Assembly (NCBI GenBank): GCA_914767715.1
Contig: OU612068.1
Span: 28,148,001 to 28,212,000 of the forward strand
Reading direction: 5' to 3'
Source: Membranipora membranacea
Taxonomy: Eukaryota > Bryozoa > Gymnolaemata > Cheilostomatida > Membraniporidae
DNA length: 64,000 nt
Positions 11,401 to 23,400 of the stretch are shown piece by piece; within the stretch, counting starts at the first letter, position 1, and every line of letters starts with the position of its first letter. The position numbers and the translations under genes are program-made. The notes under the pieces were generated by a model. That model was not told where the DNA came from. It did no database searches and saw only the letters and a list, made by a program, of their open reading frames with translations.

Positions 11401-14400
11401 AGAGAGGATATGCGAGTTATTTTTTTATTTACATGAAGGGTAATCCTCTGATATGGTTGCCTTAGTGGTATCTATATTTTCTAGGTGGGAGTTTACTGTG
11501 TATTCTTTTACCGATGGAATGTCATCAATTGTAACATTATAGTCAGGGAATTCAATGACACTGTCGTTGTTGGTAAGGTAACTGTTATAGTAACCTGAGA
11601 ACTCGGCATTTGTGATCCAATTGTTATTGAAACTCACCACTGGAGATGATTGTTATGCCTCCAGTCAATCTCTTTATGCTGTTCCACCAATCTTTAGATC
11701 CTCTGGTTGCTGAATTTATTTCGTTATCAGTATTTTTCTGTAGTTCCTTATGTTGATGAAATTCAGAATGGCTGACAAGGCTTTCCAAGCAGGGTTGTTT
11801 TTACGATGAGCCCTGTATTTTGCATGTTTCAACTTACGTAATAGTGGAGAGGTGATAACAGGTTTTCCCATAGGTACACGGATATTCTTGATTGAAAAAT
11901 GCTCATCATATAGTGACAATACATAATCCTGGAGCTTCTCAACTTTCACATCGAGTGAGTTTTCACCGTAAATAAAATCCCAACTTGTCTTGGCTAGCTC
12001 CTTTGTCAGAGATACCTTCAAATCAGGGTTATTTCCCTTTTTTTGACAGTACGATACCCTCAAGGAGTTTGTACCTCCCTGATACCTTGGACTGTATTTG
12101 CAGTCTGATGGATCAAGTGAAATTGCACAGTGGTCATTTGTGCTTATTGGAGCAAGTTCTGTGCAATTGTCATAGTACTCGGCGATATTTGTGAAGACGA
12201 GATCCAAGGTATTACTCTCTCTCTCTGGTAGCAAAGGAGACTATTTGTTTAATAGGGAACAGAACAGATATATGTCTAGTGTCAAGATCATTAAAATCAC
12301 TGCATATGATGAAACGAGCTGATCTACGTGTAGGCAAGAATTTGGCTATACTTGAAACCAAATGATCAATTGTTTCTTCTTTTATACATTTGGATAGGTT
12401 CGGAGGATGATACACAACTCCAATAATCACTGGATTGGGATTAGAGTAACGGGCGATGTAACAACCAGCAAGCAGATACATGTTGATTAGTGTATCTTTG
12501 AAGGACTTTGCACGAAAACTCATTTCTTGCATAAATGGCAACTCCACCTCCTTTTCTGTTTACTGGGTATAGAGAACATTTAAATCTGCTATCTGGTATA
12601 GCTTCTCTTTGGCCATAGTTAGCCAGGACTCAGTTAGCAGTAAGAAATCATAGTTTGAAGATAGCAGCTTTAGTTCTTCAAACTTTTCTGAGTTGAGGGA
12701 TCGCACGTTGTGGAAATAAATTCTTGGATGTCTGTATTCACCATTTGTGATGTTATTGTTATTTATGTTGTCACTTGGCATTTATAGTCAAGCGGTTGGA
12801 GGTTTCAATGATGAATAACGAGGTTTTTCAACCATTCACATTGAACTGTAGCTATTAAGTCTTACTCCATTTTCTAGACACTCTTCTTAAGATTGCTCAT
12901 CGGTAAAAACTATCTTGACGGTGCGTGAAGGAATATCTTTTTTTACAATGCAATTACATGCAGCGCCTGGATATTTTGCTTGTATGTCTTGCTGCATTGT
13001 AATATCGCTGAGGCTGGTAGGGACATTAGAAAAAGCATTCCAACACGCTTTTCAAGGGTTCTAGTTGCACAAACTTTGGTGTTATGCAGGGTATCGGGTT
13101 TCCACTTTTCTAACAATGTTTGGGCATCGGCTTCCTTTTTTAGCTGTAGCATAAATTTAGGTTGTGTTGATTCCCAGGCTTACTTGTTGATAGACACTAT
13201 CAAAGTTGGTCCCAGTACACTATTCACAGTAGACCTTAAGTTTTTTTTTAAGTTTGTTTATTGCCTAATTTCTAATATCCACCTGTAATAGGCTAATAAT
13301 ATCGAAAGTATGGCACACAAATAAACTAAATAAATAAAACAAAATAAAAGGATAGTCTGAGTTGCATTAGTTGAAAAATCGCATATAGAATTCAAAAAAG
13401 GTCTTTTGTCTCTTCGAGGTTCTACACTTTGATGGCTGATATTCATCTATCTTTGCTCTTCGAGCAGATTTTCTGTTTCTATTTATTTTAATGCGTGGGT
13501 TCAGAGGGTGATGTCCGTCTTTGACTATCTTAGTGAAGTGTTTAATACAATAGGTGTGCGCATGGCAGGACAATCCGAGTAGCAGAGCGCTGGATCCTCT
13601 CTAGTCTTAATTTGTCAGTGTCTGATAATAGATTGTACCATGCAGGGCAGGCGTCGGTGATTACGCCTTATGCTATCTTTGGTTACTTTCTCTTTATCCT
13701 GTATGTTGTAAATTACAACACTACTTTTAGGATTGAGCGGATGCTGGTGAAATTGAGTGGTAGGAATAGATTGATGTTCAGGTTGAAGGGAAGCTAGTTT
13801 GGGACCCTAGCTGGTTGCTGCTGCTGAGTACAGCTTACTTTGAGTAGAAGTAGCTTCATCTTCCATGGCTTCTGTCGATGGCGACGGATTCCCAGATGGA
13901 AGAGGCACTCTCGAGCCATCAAAGTAGTTTGACAGCTCTTTTCTAATAGCGGCAGCTATTCTTGTTTTCAATTATAACCAAGCGTTCGTGTAAAGCCTTG
14001 TTCTCTGCCTTCAGGGCATCCATTTTTATCTCCATCTGCTTCGTATAGTTGTAGATGAACTGATAATCAACATATTCTGGGTTGTTACCAGTATCTGTTG
14101 CTTTCCTCTTTGTTTTACACGTATTTGACCAGGCGTATCTGATGCCATTACTAGTAAATTTTTCTACTAAAATTGTTTGTTAGAGAGCAGTTTCTTTTGC
14201 AGCCATTCCCTTCGGAATTCAACAATCTGTTATATGGTTATAATTATGTTATATGTTATATGTCATATGTCATATGTTATATGTTATATGTTATATGTTA
14301 TTTGTTATATGTTATATGTAATATGGTGTTGTATGGCTTGGCCCCGTGGTACTCATGGCAAATTGAACTTTCACCTCCAAGTCATGCATCTCCCATCTTG

Positions 14401-17400
14401 CTTTGAGAGCATGGTTTTGCTTGAAAGCTTTTTTCAGTAACAGTTCAGGATCAACAATAAGAACAGGATTGTTCATCATTAAATAAAATGCTCGCAATTA
14501 TCGATGTTCCAAGCTATGTGATTTTTTGGATATTTTAAAATATTCGGGTTTTAACTGTGGTGGGGCCCGGAAAATTGCTTCCATAAACTGAATGTGGCTG
14601 ACGTCATTTATTCGTATACTTATTTTAGCATAAATTAATTCAAACAATGTCTAGAAGAAATAAAGATAATTAATAGCTATAAGCTATCACTGAGGCATCT
14701 ATTTATCATTATCTATGTTATAGTTCCAAGCATAATCTGGTACTTTTGTTTCTTTTCCAGGCGCATGTAAAACGGCTTGCATATTCCTTTTATTTGTCTA
14801 CTGGCCTTTTTGCTCTCATGTCGACTGTCGTAGTTTTTCAATGAGAACTAGGGACTTCCTTTTGCTTTAGGATGTTTGTATCATCAAGCATGACAGATTC
14901 CAGCCTTGAGGACAGATAAGTCTATGGATTCCTTGATGTCTGAGGAAGTTACTCAAATTGGTTTATTTGTATGTTGGCATGTCTGCTTTGCCGTGGAACA
15001 GCCTTAGAGTAGAGGATTTTCAGGAACCTATACCCTAAGACTGTGGAACCCATCACTTGTCTTTACCTTTACCTGACTGAGCAAATAGGCTGAAAGGAGT
15101 AGCAGGACTGACTTAGAGATCATTTATCTTCACAGAAATGAACATGGAAGAGGACTGGAATGCCTGTTTGGTTGCTATTTGCACAAATTTGGATGGAATT
15201 GTGCAAGAAAAAAGGAGGGGGAGGGATGGGACTTAATTTCCATATGGTAATTGAGGGATAGGGGTTCTCATTCCGCCTCCACCCAATGAGAGAACCAGAT
15301 CTCATACACCAGCAAGTTATCAAGACGATATGAAACTTGCATATCCTGCTAAGAATCATGTTAGCAAATTCCATTAGTCAATGTGCGTAGATATGATATA
15401 AATTAATGGATAATTGTATGTTTGACCATGTCACTATCAAAATTATTATCCCTCGCAATACAACTCACCATTCAGTTTGCGTTTGGTGTTGGCAATCCTC
15501 TCGATATAGTCATCAGTATCTTTGTCATGCGTAATCATCTCAAAAACAGTTTCTATAAACATATCTCTATCCAGGTTTTCTTCAACGCTCCCCTGTTCCA
15601 TCTTTCTTTTTAGACGATCTACAGCTTCACGAAGACGCATCTTATCTTCTTCAGATGTGGGGAAATCCTTTTTCTTAAATTGAGACAAAAAGATTTTCAA
15701 GTTTTGATTAGAGCCAGATCATTTTTTCAAAGCACTAGGAAGGATTGAAGGTCAAAAGTTAGGTTGGCCCCGAAATGATTGTTGAATCTTGAATCATCAT
15801 TTTATATCTCGTTAACTCATGTTGCCTCGTTTCATCATAAATCAACCTGGTCTAGGATAACAAACATCGGCAGGTAGTACATTGTTATGCACCTAAAATA
15901 TGTGGTAGTGACCAAAATGACATGGATAGAGAAAGTTCTCTACTGTTGCGTAACTTGAGAGGTTAAACAAAGCTTTTTTCTTGAGTTATAGAACAAACTT
16001 AAAATCGCACGAGATGAGCCGTTAAATTCTTGAATTTTAATTTTTCACGACATTATAACAATTTAGAAAATTTCTCTATCTTTGTCATCAGAGTTAAGAA
16101 ATAATCACAGCGTGAGTTAATATTGAAGGCTTGAGGAATGTAACCCATGCTGAATCTTAAACCACTGCTGCCACAGCTGGGCTCTGCCCTGCAGAGCTAC
16201 TAGTCAAACATTTAAATAGAGATTTGTGGCATCAAAACATCTAGCCAGTAGCTTTGCATGGAGTTATGAGCTTTTAAAAGTAGGGAGTATCTGCTGCTTC
16301 CCCAGCCATCCGTCATTATTGATGACAAAAGTTGACCCTGACCAATCAGGTGCCTTTAAAATCTAGCTGAGATCCCACACTTTTATTAGTTTTGGATCTC
16401 AGCTGGATTTTAAAGGCACCTGATTGGTCAGTGTCAACTTTTGTCATCACTAATGGCGGATGGCTAGGGAAGAAGATACTCTCTACATTTTGAGAGCTCA
16501 TATAACTCCATGCAAAGCTGTTTTGATGCCACAATTCTCTATTTAAATTTTTGACGGGTGGCTCTGCTGGGCAAACCCCAGCTGTGTCAGCAGTAGTTTA
16601 AGATAGGAATTCAAACTTGTTTTTCCTGACCTCCGTTGGGTTTCAATAGTTCATGTATGGAGAAGAATGAGTCCAGTACCAACAAACCAGAGTAGTTGGA
16701 TGGATTACCTCATTAAGGCACGATGCAAGTGTATCATCCTTAGTAAGCGTCAATCGTGCTGAGTCCCACAGAGGATAGCTAACACCTCTCATCAGACCAA
16801 GAATGAGCAGTCCAACATTTCTCAAATCCTGAAATACAGCATGCCAATATTTAGCATGCAATTTCTTTGATGATCATACTTTATTTTATATTGCCCTCCT
16901 CAAGACCCCTGAAAGCTTCTCATTGTAACACCAGTGATGTGAAAATATGTACAATATACTAGAAATCAAGTAATCTCCATGAATCAAAACTGAAATGTGG
17001 CATTTTTGATAGAGGCGGGGTATGAATAAGGTAAGTTTACAAACGTGAAAATATTTAACTACTACTATAGCAATTCACAGATGGATGTTGGTTATTGGAA
17101 TTCATGAAGTTTATAGAATAGCTCAAGATTAATTTCCTAAGCCATATCTATTCCTACCTAGACCAACTTTGGTCCATTTGCCTGCATTCAGAGTTGCTCT
17201 CGATCCACTAGGCACGCCGCAGGCAAAGGAATGCCTCCCTCAGCACTTTTGTGTATAAGAGGTACAATCTGTTGTCATGGGCATTTACCAAGGCAATCCC
17301 TATGGGTTGGTAGGTAATTCTTGATCCCTTTGCCTGCTGCGTGACCAGTGGAAGGGAGCCAATGGAATGCAGGCACTGAGTACAATTCAATGAATGCAGG

Positions 17401-20400
17401 CAATTGGATTAAACTTGAAAGCCATTATCACTACAGCCAATACATAATACTTTCATTAGACTGAAATATGTTGTGACAAGTATTGTGACCCTACTTTATG
17501 CAATTGGAGATTTCGGCGGATAAAATGTTAAAGTTTGAAGGTGATTGTGATTGACCATTTAGCACAGAAGTTATGAGACACCATGGAAATATGCATGTTA
17601 GTACTGGTAATGCCCATAACAAACTAGTCTTGTTGAATGTAAATCTCACCTCACAATTTGGCGTTTCAGTGGCAATGCTGAAGTCATAAAGTTTTACACT
17701 GGTGACATCTGACATGCTCTCATCATAAGGACTGCAAGACAGAGGAAGTTGAGTGCATTGCTATTTACAAGAGAAAAAAGCTTAGATACTTCACTCCCAG
17801 TCCATTGGAGATAAATCATGCTGCTCTATTGTATATTTCTGATTTATTTATTTTTTCTTTATATTCACATTTCAGCTGAGATTTAGACCAGTAAGCTTTA
17901 GTGAAATCCATTTTATGAGCAAAAGTTGTCTTTCTCCATAACAGATGTATTATTCTTACACATTCAATCTCAGAATCATGACGTTTTGTGCCAATATATC
18001 ATTATGGCCATATCCTTTCTTTTGTAGATACTCAACAGCCTCAAACAGATCCCATGTTATCCTGAATACACTCTCAATTGGCAGTGGTCTCTTGGTCTCT
18101 TTTGCACAGTATAAATCAAGTGTTTCCCCTGAAAGCAGAGTTTTAGCGAATATTGGTTGAAATCCTGGCACTGCTTACAAAATATTCATAACAACTATAC
18201 TTTCATGATCAATCAAGCAGTCTTATAAGAGACAAGATTGACAGCATTGAGATTTACCTCACATTTGGAAGACTGTTGTGATGCACTAGTTTGAGCGCTC
18301 AAACTGTGCCGGGTGGCTGGTTGTAGCATTCCATTATCAACCACTTTCTTATTGGGGAAATGTTTTTCTTTCCCATTGCGGAGTACAAATCTTTCGTTAT
18401 TGACTGATGATGAGAGTGTGCTCAATGCATCTAATCAAAGGAGAGTTTCTCAATTTTTGCTATGAAAGTTACTTCGGCTTTTTGGCAGCACATGATGCTT
18501 GAAAAGAAGTATTTCTAGGACAATATGTCATGTTATGCCAGTATAAAACGTCAAAATTCAATGTAATGCAAAAATTGAAAAAATGATAGGTTAGTCGACA
18601 GAAAATACACAATTGCCATTTGATGTATGCTAACGCAACACCTAGATAGCTCCTGATATGAATCGATCCTCAGGGAAAAAAAATTGGAGGAGGGGTTGTC
18701 GACACTCATCATTGGGGTGACAAACCCATTTGGACGGAGTGGTTACAGCAAGTATTATTTCTCCAAGCCCGTCCAGATTGAGTTTGGTGACCGACAGTTG
18801 CCAAACGGCCATTCGGATGGGTTTGTGACCATAAGTTATGGTTTATTGGCCATAAGCAGATGGCCTTTTTACAGAGACAGCCATTTATCAGACACATTTT
18901 TTGAACAAAATCATTGAAACCTGTAATCAAAATAGTCATTGATAGAGGATTAATCAATAACCATAAACTGCTAGCAGTAGATTTGAAAGACCACCCAAAG
19001 ACTAGTTAAGCGCTTAAACGGTGTCGGGATAGCTGGTAGTAGCTTTTCTGTTACCAATCTGTTTCATATCTGGTTACCAAATCATTGGAGGCTTGAAAAT
19101 TGGTAAAACTTAATTTTAGTGACAAAATTCGTGAAAAATTCCATGGAATATGTCCGCAAAACTGGCAGAAATTTATATAATTGACTATCCGAATACCAAA
19201 GTTATTCCCAAACTATGTATCAGCTTTCGATGGTGCAGATTCTGAATCAAAAACTGTTTTCATCCTAACATAAGCGGTTCTCAAGATAACCCTCTTTTTA
19301 GCGTGTTCTTCCTATGCGGCGTGGGTTAAAAGTACCAAACTGGAGAGAGGACAGCTCCGAATTGAGGCCCAAATCAGAGCTCAGAAAACTGTCTATTACA
19401 AACATTCTTATGACTAAAATGCATGTTTATGGCATCATTTCCCCTACATAAGAAATGAATTGCGTTATAATGGTAAATAGGTATATGTACTGTGGAGGTA
19501 AGTAAACATAGTTTCCCTTGCAAAACGAAGCTTTAAAATGTTTCTTGGTGAAGGAAGCTGAAAAGGGGAGGAAAAAGGGAGATAGGGAGGGAGTGAATAT
19601 AACCGTAAACACTGGGAGCCCCCCTACTAAAAAGGGACACTTGTCAGGTATGATGTCAAGTAAAGATGCCAGTTTTTCTTAAAACAAGCAAGTAGCAATA
19701 GGTTGTATTTTAAATATTTATGTTTTAGTCAGGAGGTAATAGTGAGACAAATTTTCTTGCGAAAATTGGAAACTTGGGCTTTGGCTTGCTTTTATTATCA
19801 TTGATAGATATGGGTCAGAAAGTTATTTGAATCCAGGTCAAAGTACCAATGAACAAAGTCCCAAAGACCAAAGTACCATGAACAAAGTCCCAAAGACCAA
19901 AGTACCATGAACAAAGTCCCAAAGACCAAAGTCCCGTGACCAAAGTCCCATAGACCAAAGTACCAATGAACAAAGTCTCAAAGACTAAAGTCCCGTGACC
20001 AGAGTCTCGCGGCCAAAGTCCCAAAGGCCAAGGCCCCAAAGCCAAAATCCCAAAGTCCAAAATACTATAGAGTTACGAAAATATATTTTTGATTTCTTAA
20101 CTTAATTTTTTCAGTTTTGGTAACTTTTTAAAACACAGTAATTTATGGTAGGTCCCTTAACATCTAAAGCATTATTTTTTCGATGTGAGGCTTTGGACAT
20201 CAACAGGATTTATGTGCGATATGGTTTCTGTGGTTAGTACGTGGTTATAAGTGGTGGGCAGAATCTTGTTCATGCAAATTACGGCAACCGATGTGTTAAA
20301 TAGAGTTCAATAGCCACATAATCAAGCTTATCTGTTCTATTTGAAAGTGACGGTGACGTTTTTGGGTTTTTGGTATCGTTTAAATTAGTGCTTTTGTATT

Positions 20401-23400
20401 GAACAACGTGGGGATCTAAAAGACACAATACATAGGTCTGTGTTTTATGGTTCATTTGAAACATTTGACTAGCTCTCGATAAAGTGTTATATCTACTTAT
20501 TTTTGATGAGACCTTTTAGAAATCAAATTCTTCTTGTAAATTGTGCAATAGATTTGCTTTTTATTGTGTTATGTAGTTGTCTGCTCAGCAATTGGTGAGT
20601 TATACCTCCGGAGAAAAGCTAGAAGCTCAATTAAATGTTCAAAGGTTGTCGGAACTAGTTGTGCAAGGTGTATTATATTTGAATCCTACAAATTCTCCAA
20701 AAATAATCGAAATCTGAGCAATGGTTTCTACAGTGTGTTTAGGGTTTACATTGACATATGACATTGATAAGCTGCTGATTACATCTAGAAGTAGATAAGT
20801 TGGTTTCCAAATTCATAATTTAAAAATTGTAATCACCACCATAAATATAAACCCACACTTTATATTTATGGGTTTATATTTATGATCACTACCTAAACAT
20901 GCTAGCATAGAAATATGACATATTATTGATGCAAAACGAGGGCAATTTAATCGTGATTGTTACAAAGGATGTTGCATTTTCATAAAACAAAAAAGCCTGA
21001 CGCTGCATCCTTGAATGTTTGTATATGAACTTCTCTAAGCTTATATCACCACGAATATTGAGCCGTCAGTCCATTTATCTGACAGTAGTGGGAGCATGAT
21101 GTGAAAAATTCTGGATAGTATGACAACAAAAATACAAATACATATGCAAAACATTGCCGCTTCATGCAGGCTTGGATGAAATTACTGCGTGACAATACTT
21201 CTACTCCGGATACTGCATCAATATGACGCCTAAAACATTAAAGAATTTGTAGTACTGCATTTGAGTTTTTTGACTATCAGTATAGCCTGAGTAAAGTGTT
21301 TTAGTTTGAAGTTATCGTGTTAATAAACAAATTGTAATAAATGATTGTCAATATCATTTATTCTGTCAGAGCAAGATATTATTTACGCTATCTATGCAGC
21401 CCAATGCTGGTTCCCGTTTATAACTAAGTCAGACAAAGAGAGGTTAGAGCGTCTGCAAAACTGTGCTTCTCCTAGCTGAGTAGTGGAGTTATACCCCCTC
21501 CATAGTGAAAGGGCAACGCCAAGAATATACTTTTAAGGATGGAATATAAAATATTTTGGTTTGGAAGTCTATGAAGGGGATTGTTATTGATACTTTTCAA
21601 CCACTAGAGTAGAGTAGACATGATGATTTATCCTTATGCATCCAGAAACTAGCCGAATTTTGACCCTGAATGAAAACATACTACAGACAATGAGAGCATG
21701 ATATAAAACTACTATGAAAGTGTATTATCAGAATATAATTGAAGACAAAACTTGCTTAAAATGTTATGTAAAATGTTTTTAATATGGAAAACAAATTTAT
21801 ATTCGAAATCAAAATTTAAATTTTTTTTGTATTGAGACTTTGGCTGCGGGATTGTGGCCCCGGGACTTTGGGACTTTGGTCTTTGGGACTTTGGTCATTG
21901 GTACTTTGGTCATTGGGACTTTGGCAGCGGGACTTTGGCTGCGGGACTTTGGTCTTTGGGACTTTGGGCTCTGGTGTTTTGGTCTTTGGGACCTTGTACT
22001 CTGGCACTTTGGCTTTGGGACTTTGGTTGCGGGACTTTGTCCATTGGGATTTTTGGTTTTGGGATTCTGGCTGCTGGATTTTGTCTGTACCCCAAGTTAT
22101 TTTACCCCTGTCTCATTTAGCTGGAAGGCTTGGGTAGGGAAATTTGCAAGTCACTTGTTAGAAGCTATATAAGATTAAGACCATGTAGCTGGTTTGAGTT
22201 CTGGTGGTGTTGGCAGGGGTAAATGGCCTTCTTATTTTGGTAACTCTTCATAATAAACTAAAACAAGACTCTAAGCCCAATGAATGCTATCCTGTCCAGC
22301 GACTGAAAATGATGATTCAAATCCTATGTCATTTGTGAAGGGTAAATATAGCAACTGATGAGCCGCCAAAAAAAGTCATACACTTTCAAAATTACAGTAA
22401 CTTCTCTCCCATAAATCTAAATAAGCCACAAATATGAGGTATTGTGCTGTGTTCAGGTGTTACGGGGATTATTATGTTGTTATCAAATTTGCTACACATA
22501 TTATGCGGATCGGATCGATTAGTCTGAATTTGGGTAAATAGCTTATGACATTTGTAGTTGAAATTTCATGATTTGTGGATGGTAGGTCTGCAATCTGCAA
22601 TTTTATCATCTCAGTCGCGTTCTTTTGGCTTGAATTACGCTAGTTGACTATTCTCTCTAACGGTACAAAGCGAAAATCAAATATCTAAGGCAAAATGCAA
22701 ACACTGGGACAGCTTTCAGGTACTCTGACCTTCCCATTTCAATTTCATCGATTGACGTCTCTTTTCAGGCATCTATGAATATGATCCTCACCAGATAATG
22801 TTTTTTTTGTGTGTGTGAGCCAAGGGGAGGGGATTACAAGATGATGCAAGATCAATTATGAAAGAAATCTAATGATGGAGTTGATCAGTTGAATGATAAT
22901 TGCTCTAAATTATGAATAATTGTCATACCTCTGAGGAATTCCATACAAAATAAAGTCACCTTTTCTGTAACGTCTGCAATTACAATTTCTCCAGCGTACA
23001 AATTTCGTAAATGTGCGTTCAAATTCACAAGGCTTTTCGGCCTTGTACCATCTTTGTGGAATCGAAGCAACATACGTTGTTCCGTCTCAAGAGCACGTTC
23101 CTTTCCAGTTCTGGCCTGCAATAACATTATTCTACAGGAGTATCAGGAGCGAATGCAAAAGCCGAGGCTAATAAAATATTGTTTAAAATTTTGATCACAA
23201 GAAAAACCATTGTAATACTATGTTATAAGGAGAAGTAAACAAATTACACTCTTACTACTTTGATAGCTATAAGTACGCTCTCCTTCTTATCAGGTCTCAG
23301 AACTGCCGAAAAAACCAGTCCATACGCTCCTCTACAACAGAAAAAGGTCATAAAAATCCAGACAATTGTGAACAGGAGAGTATGTCTTCCTATCCCACTT

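Larger units (their letters stand above)
10110..14170 (-). mobile_element. Near full-length, inactivated jockey/CR1-like LINE
   Basis: Reading the minus strand there is an ORF1 remnant (14148 to about 12785), an ORF2 remnant with EEP and reverse transcriptase (12781 to about 10230), and an AT-repeat tail near 10110. The element lies in the same orientation as the kinase-like gene, in its intron between exons 15469-15673 and 9895-9948. Frameshifts, internal stops and a nested LINE fragment show that it is dead. Boundaries are approximate because I could not identify a target-site duplication. Confidence 0.8.

Noticed and set aside
14225-14330. CRISPR-like array of short repeats
   Set aside because: Units of 7 bases are contiguous with no spacers; it is a microsatellite in a eukaryotic intron.
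15422-15613. Plus-strand ORF opposite the kinase-gene exon at 15469-15673
   Set aside because: Antisense shadow of a well-supported exon.
19815-20060. Minus-strand 81-residue frame of repeated GLWSLGL-type units
   Set aside because: Same repeat artefact in the left decamer array.
21832-22172. Long overlapping plus-strand frames of about 88-110 residues rich in W, L, G and F
   Set aside because: They lie wholly in the decamer tandem array; several frames stay open together because the repeat lacks stops. No domain and no splice context.
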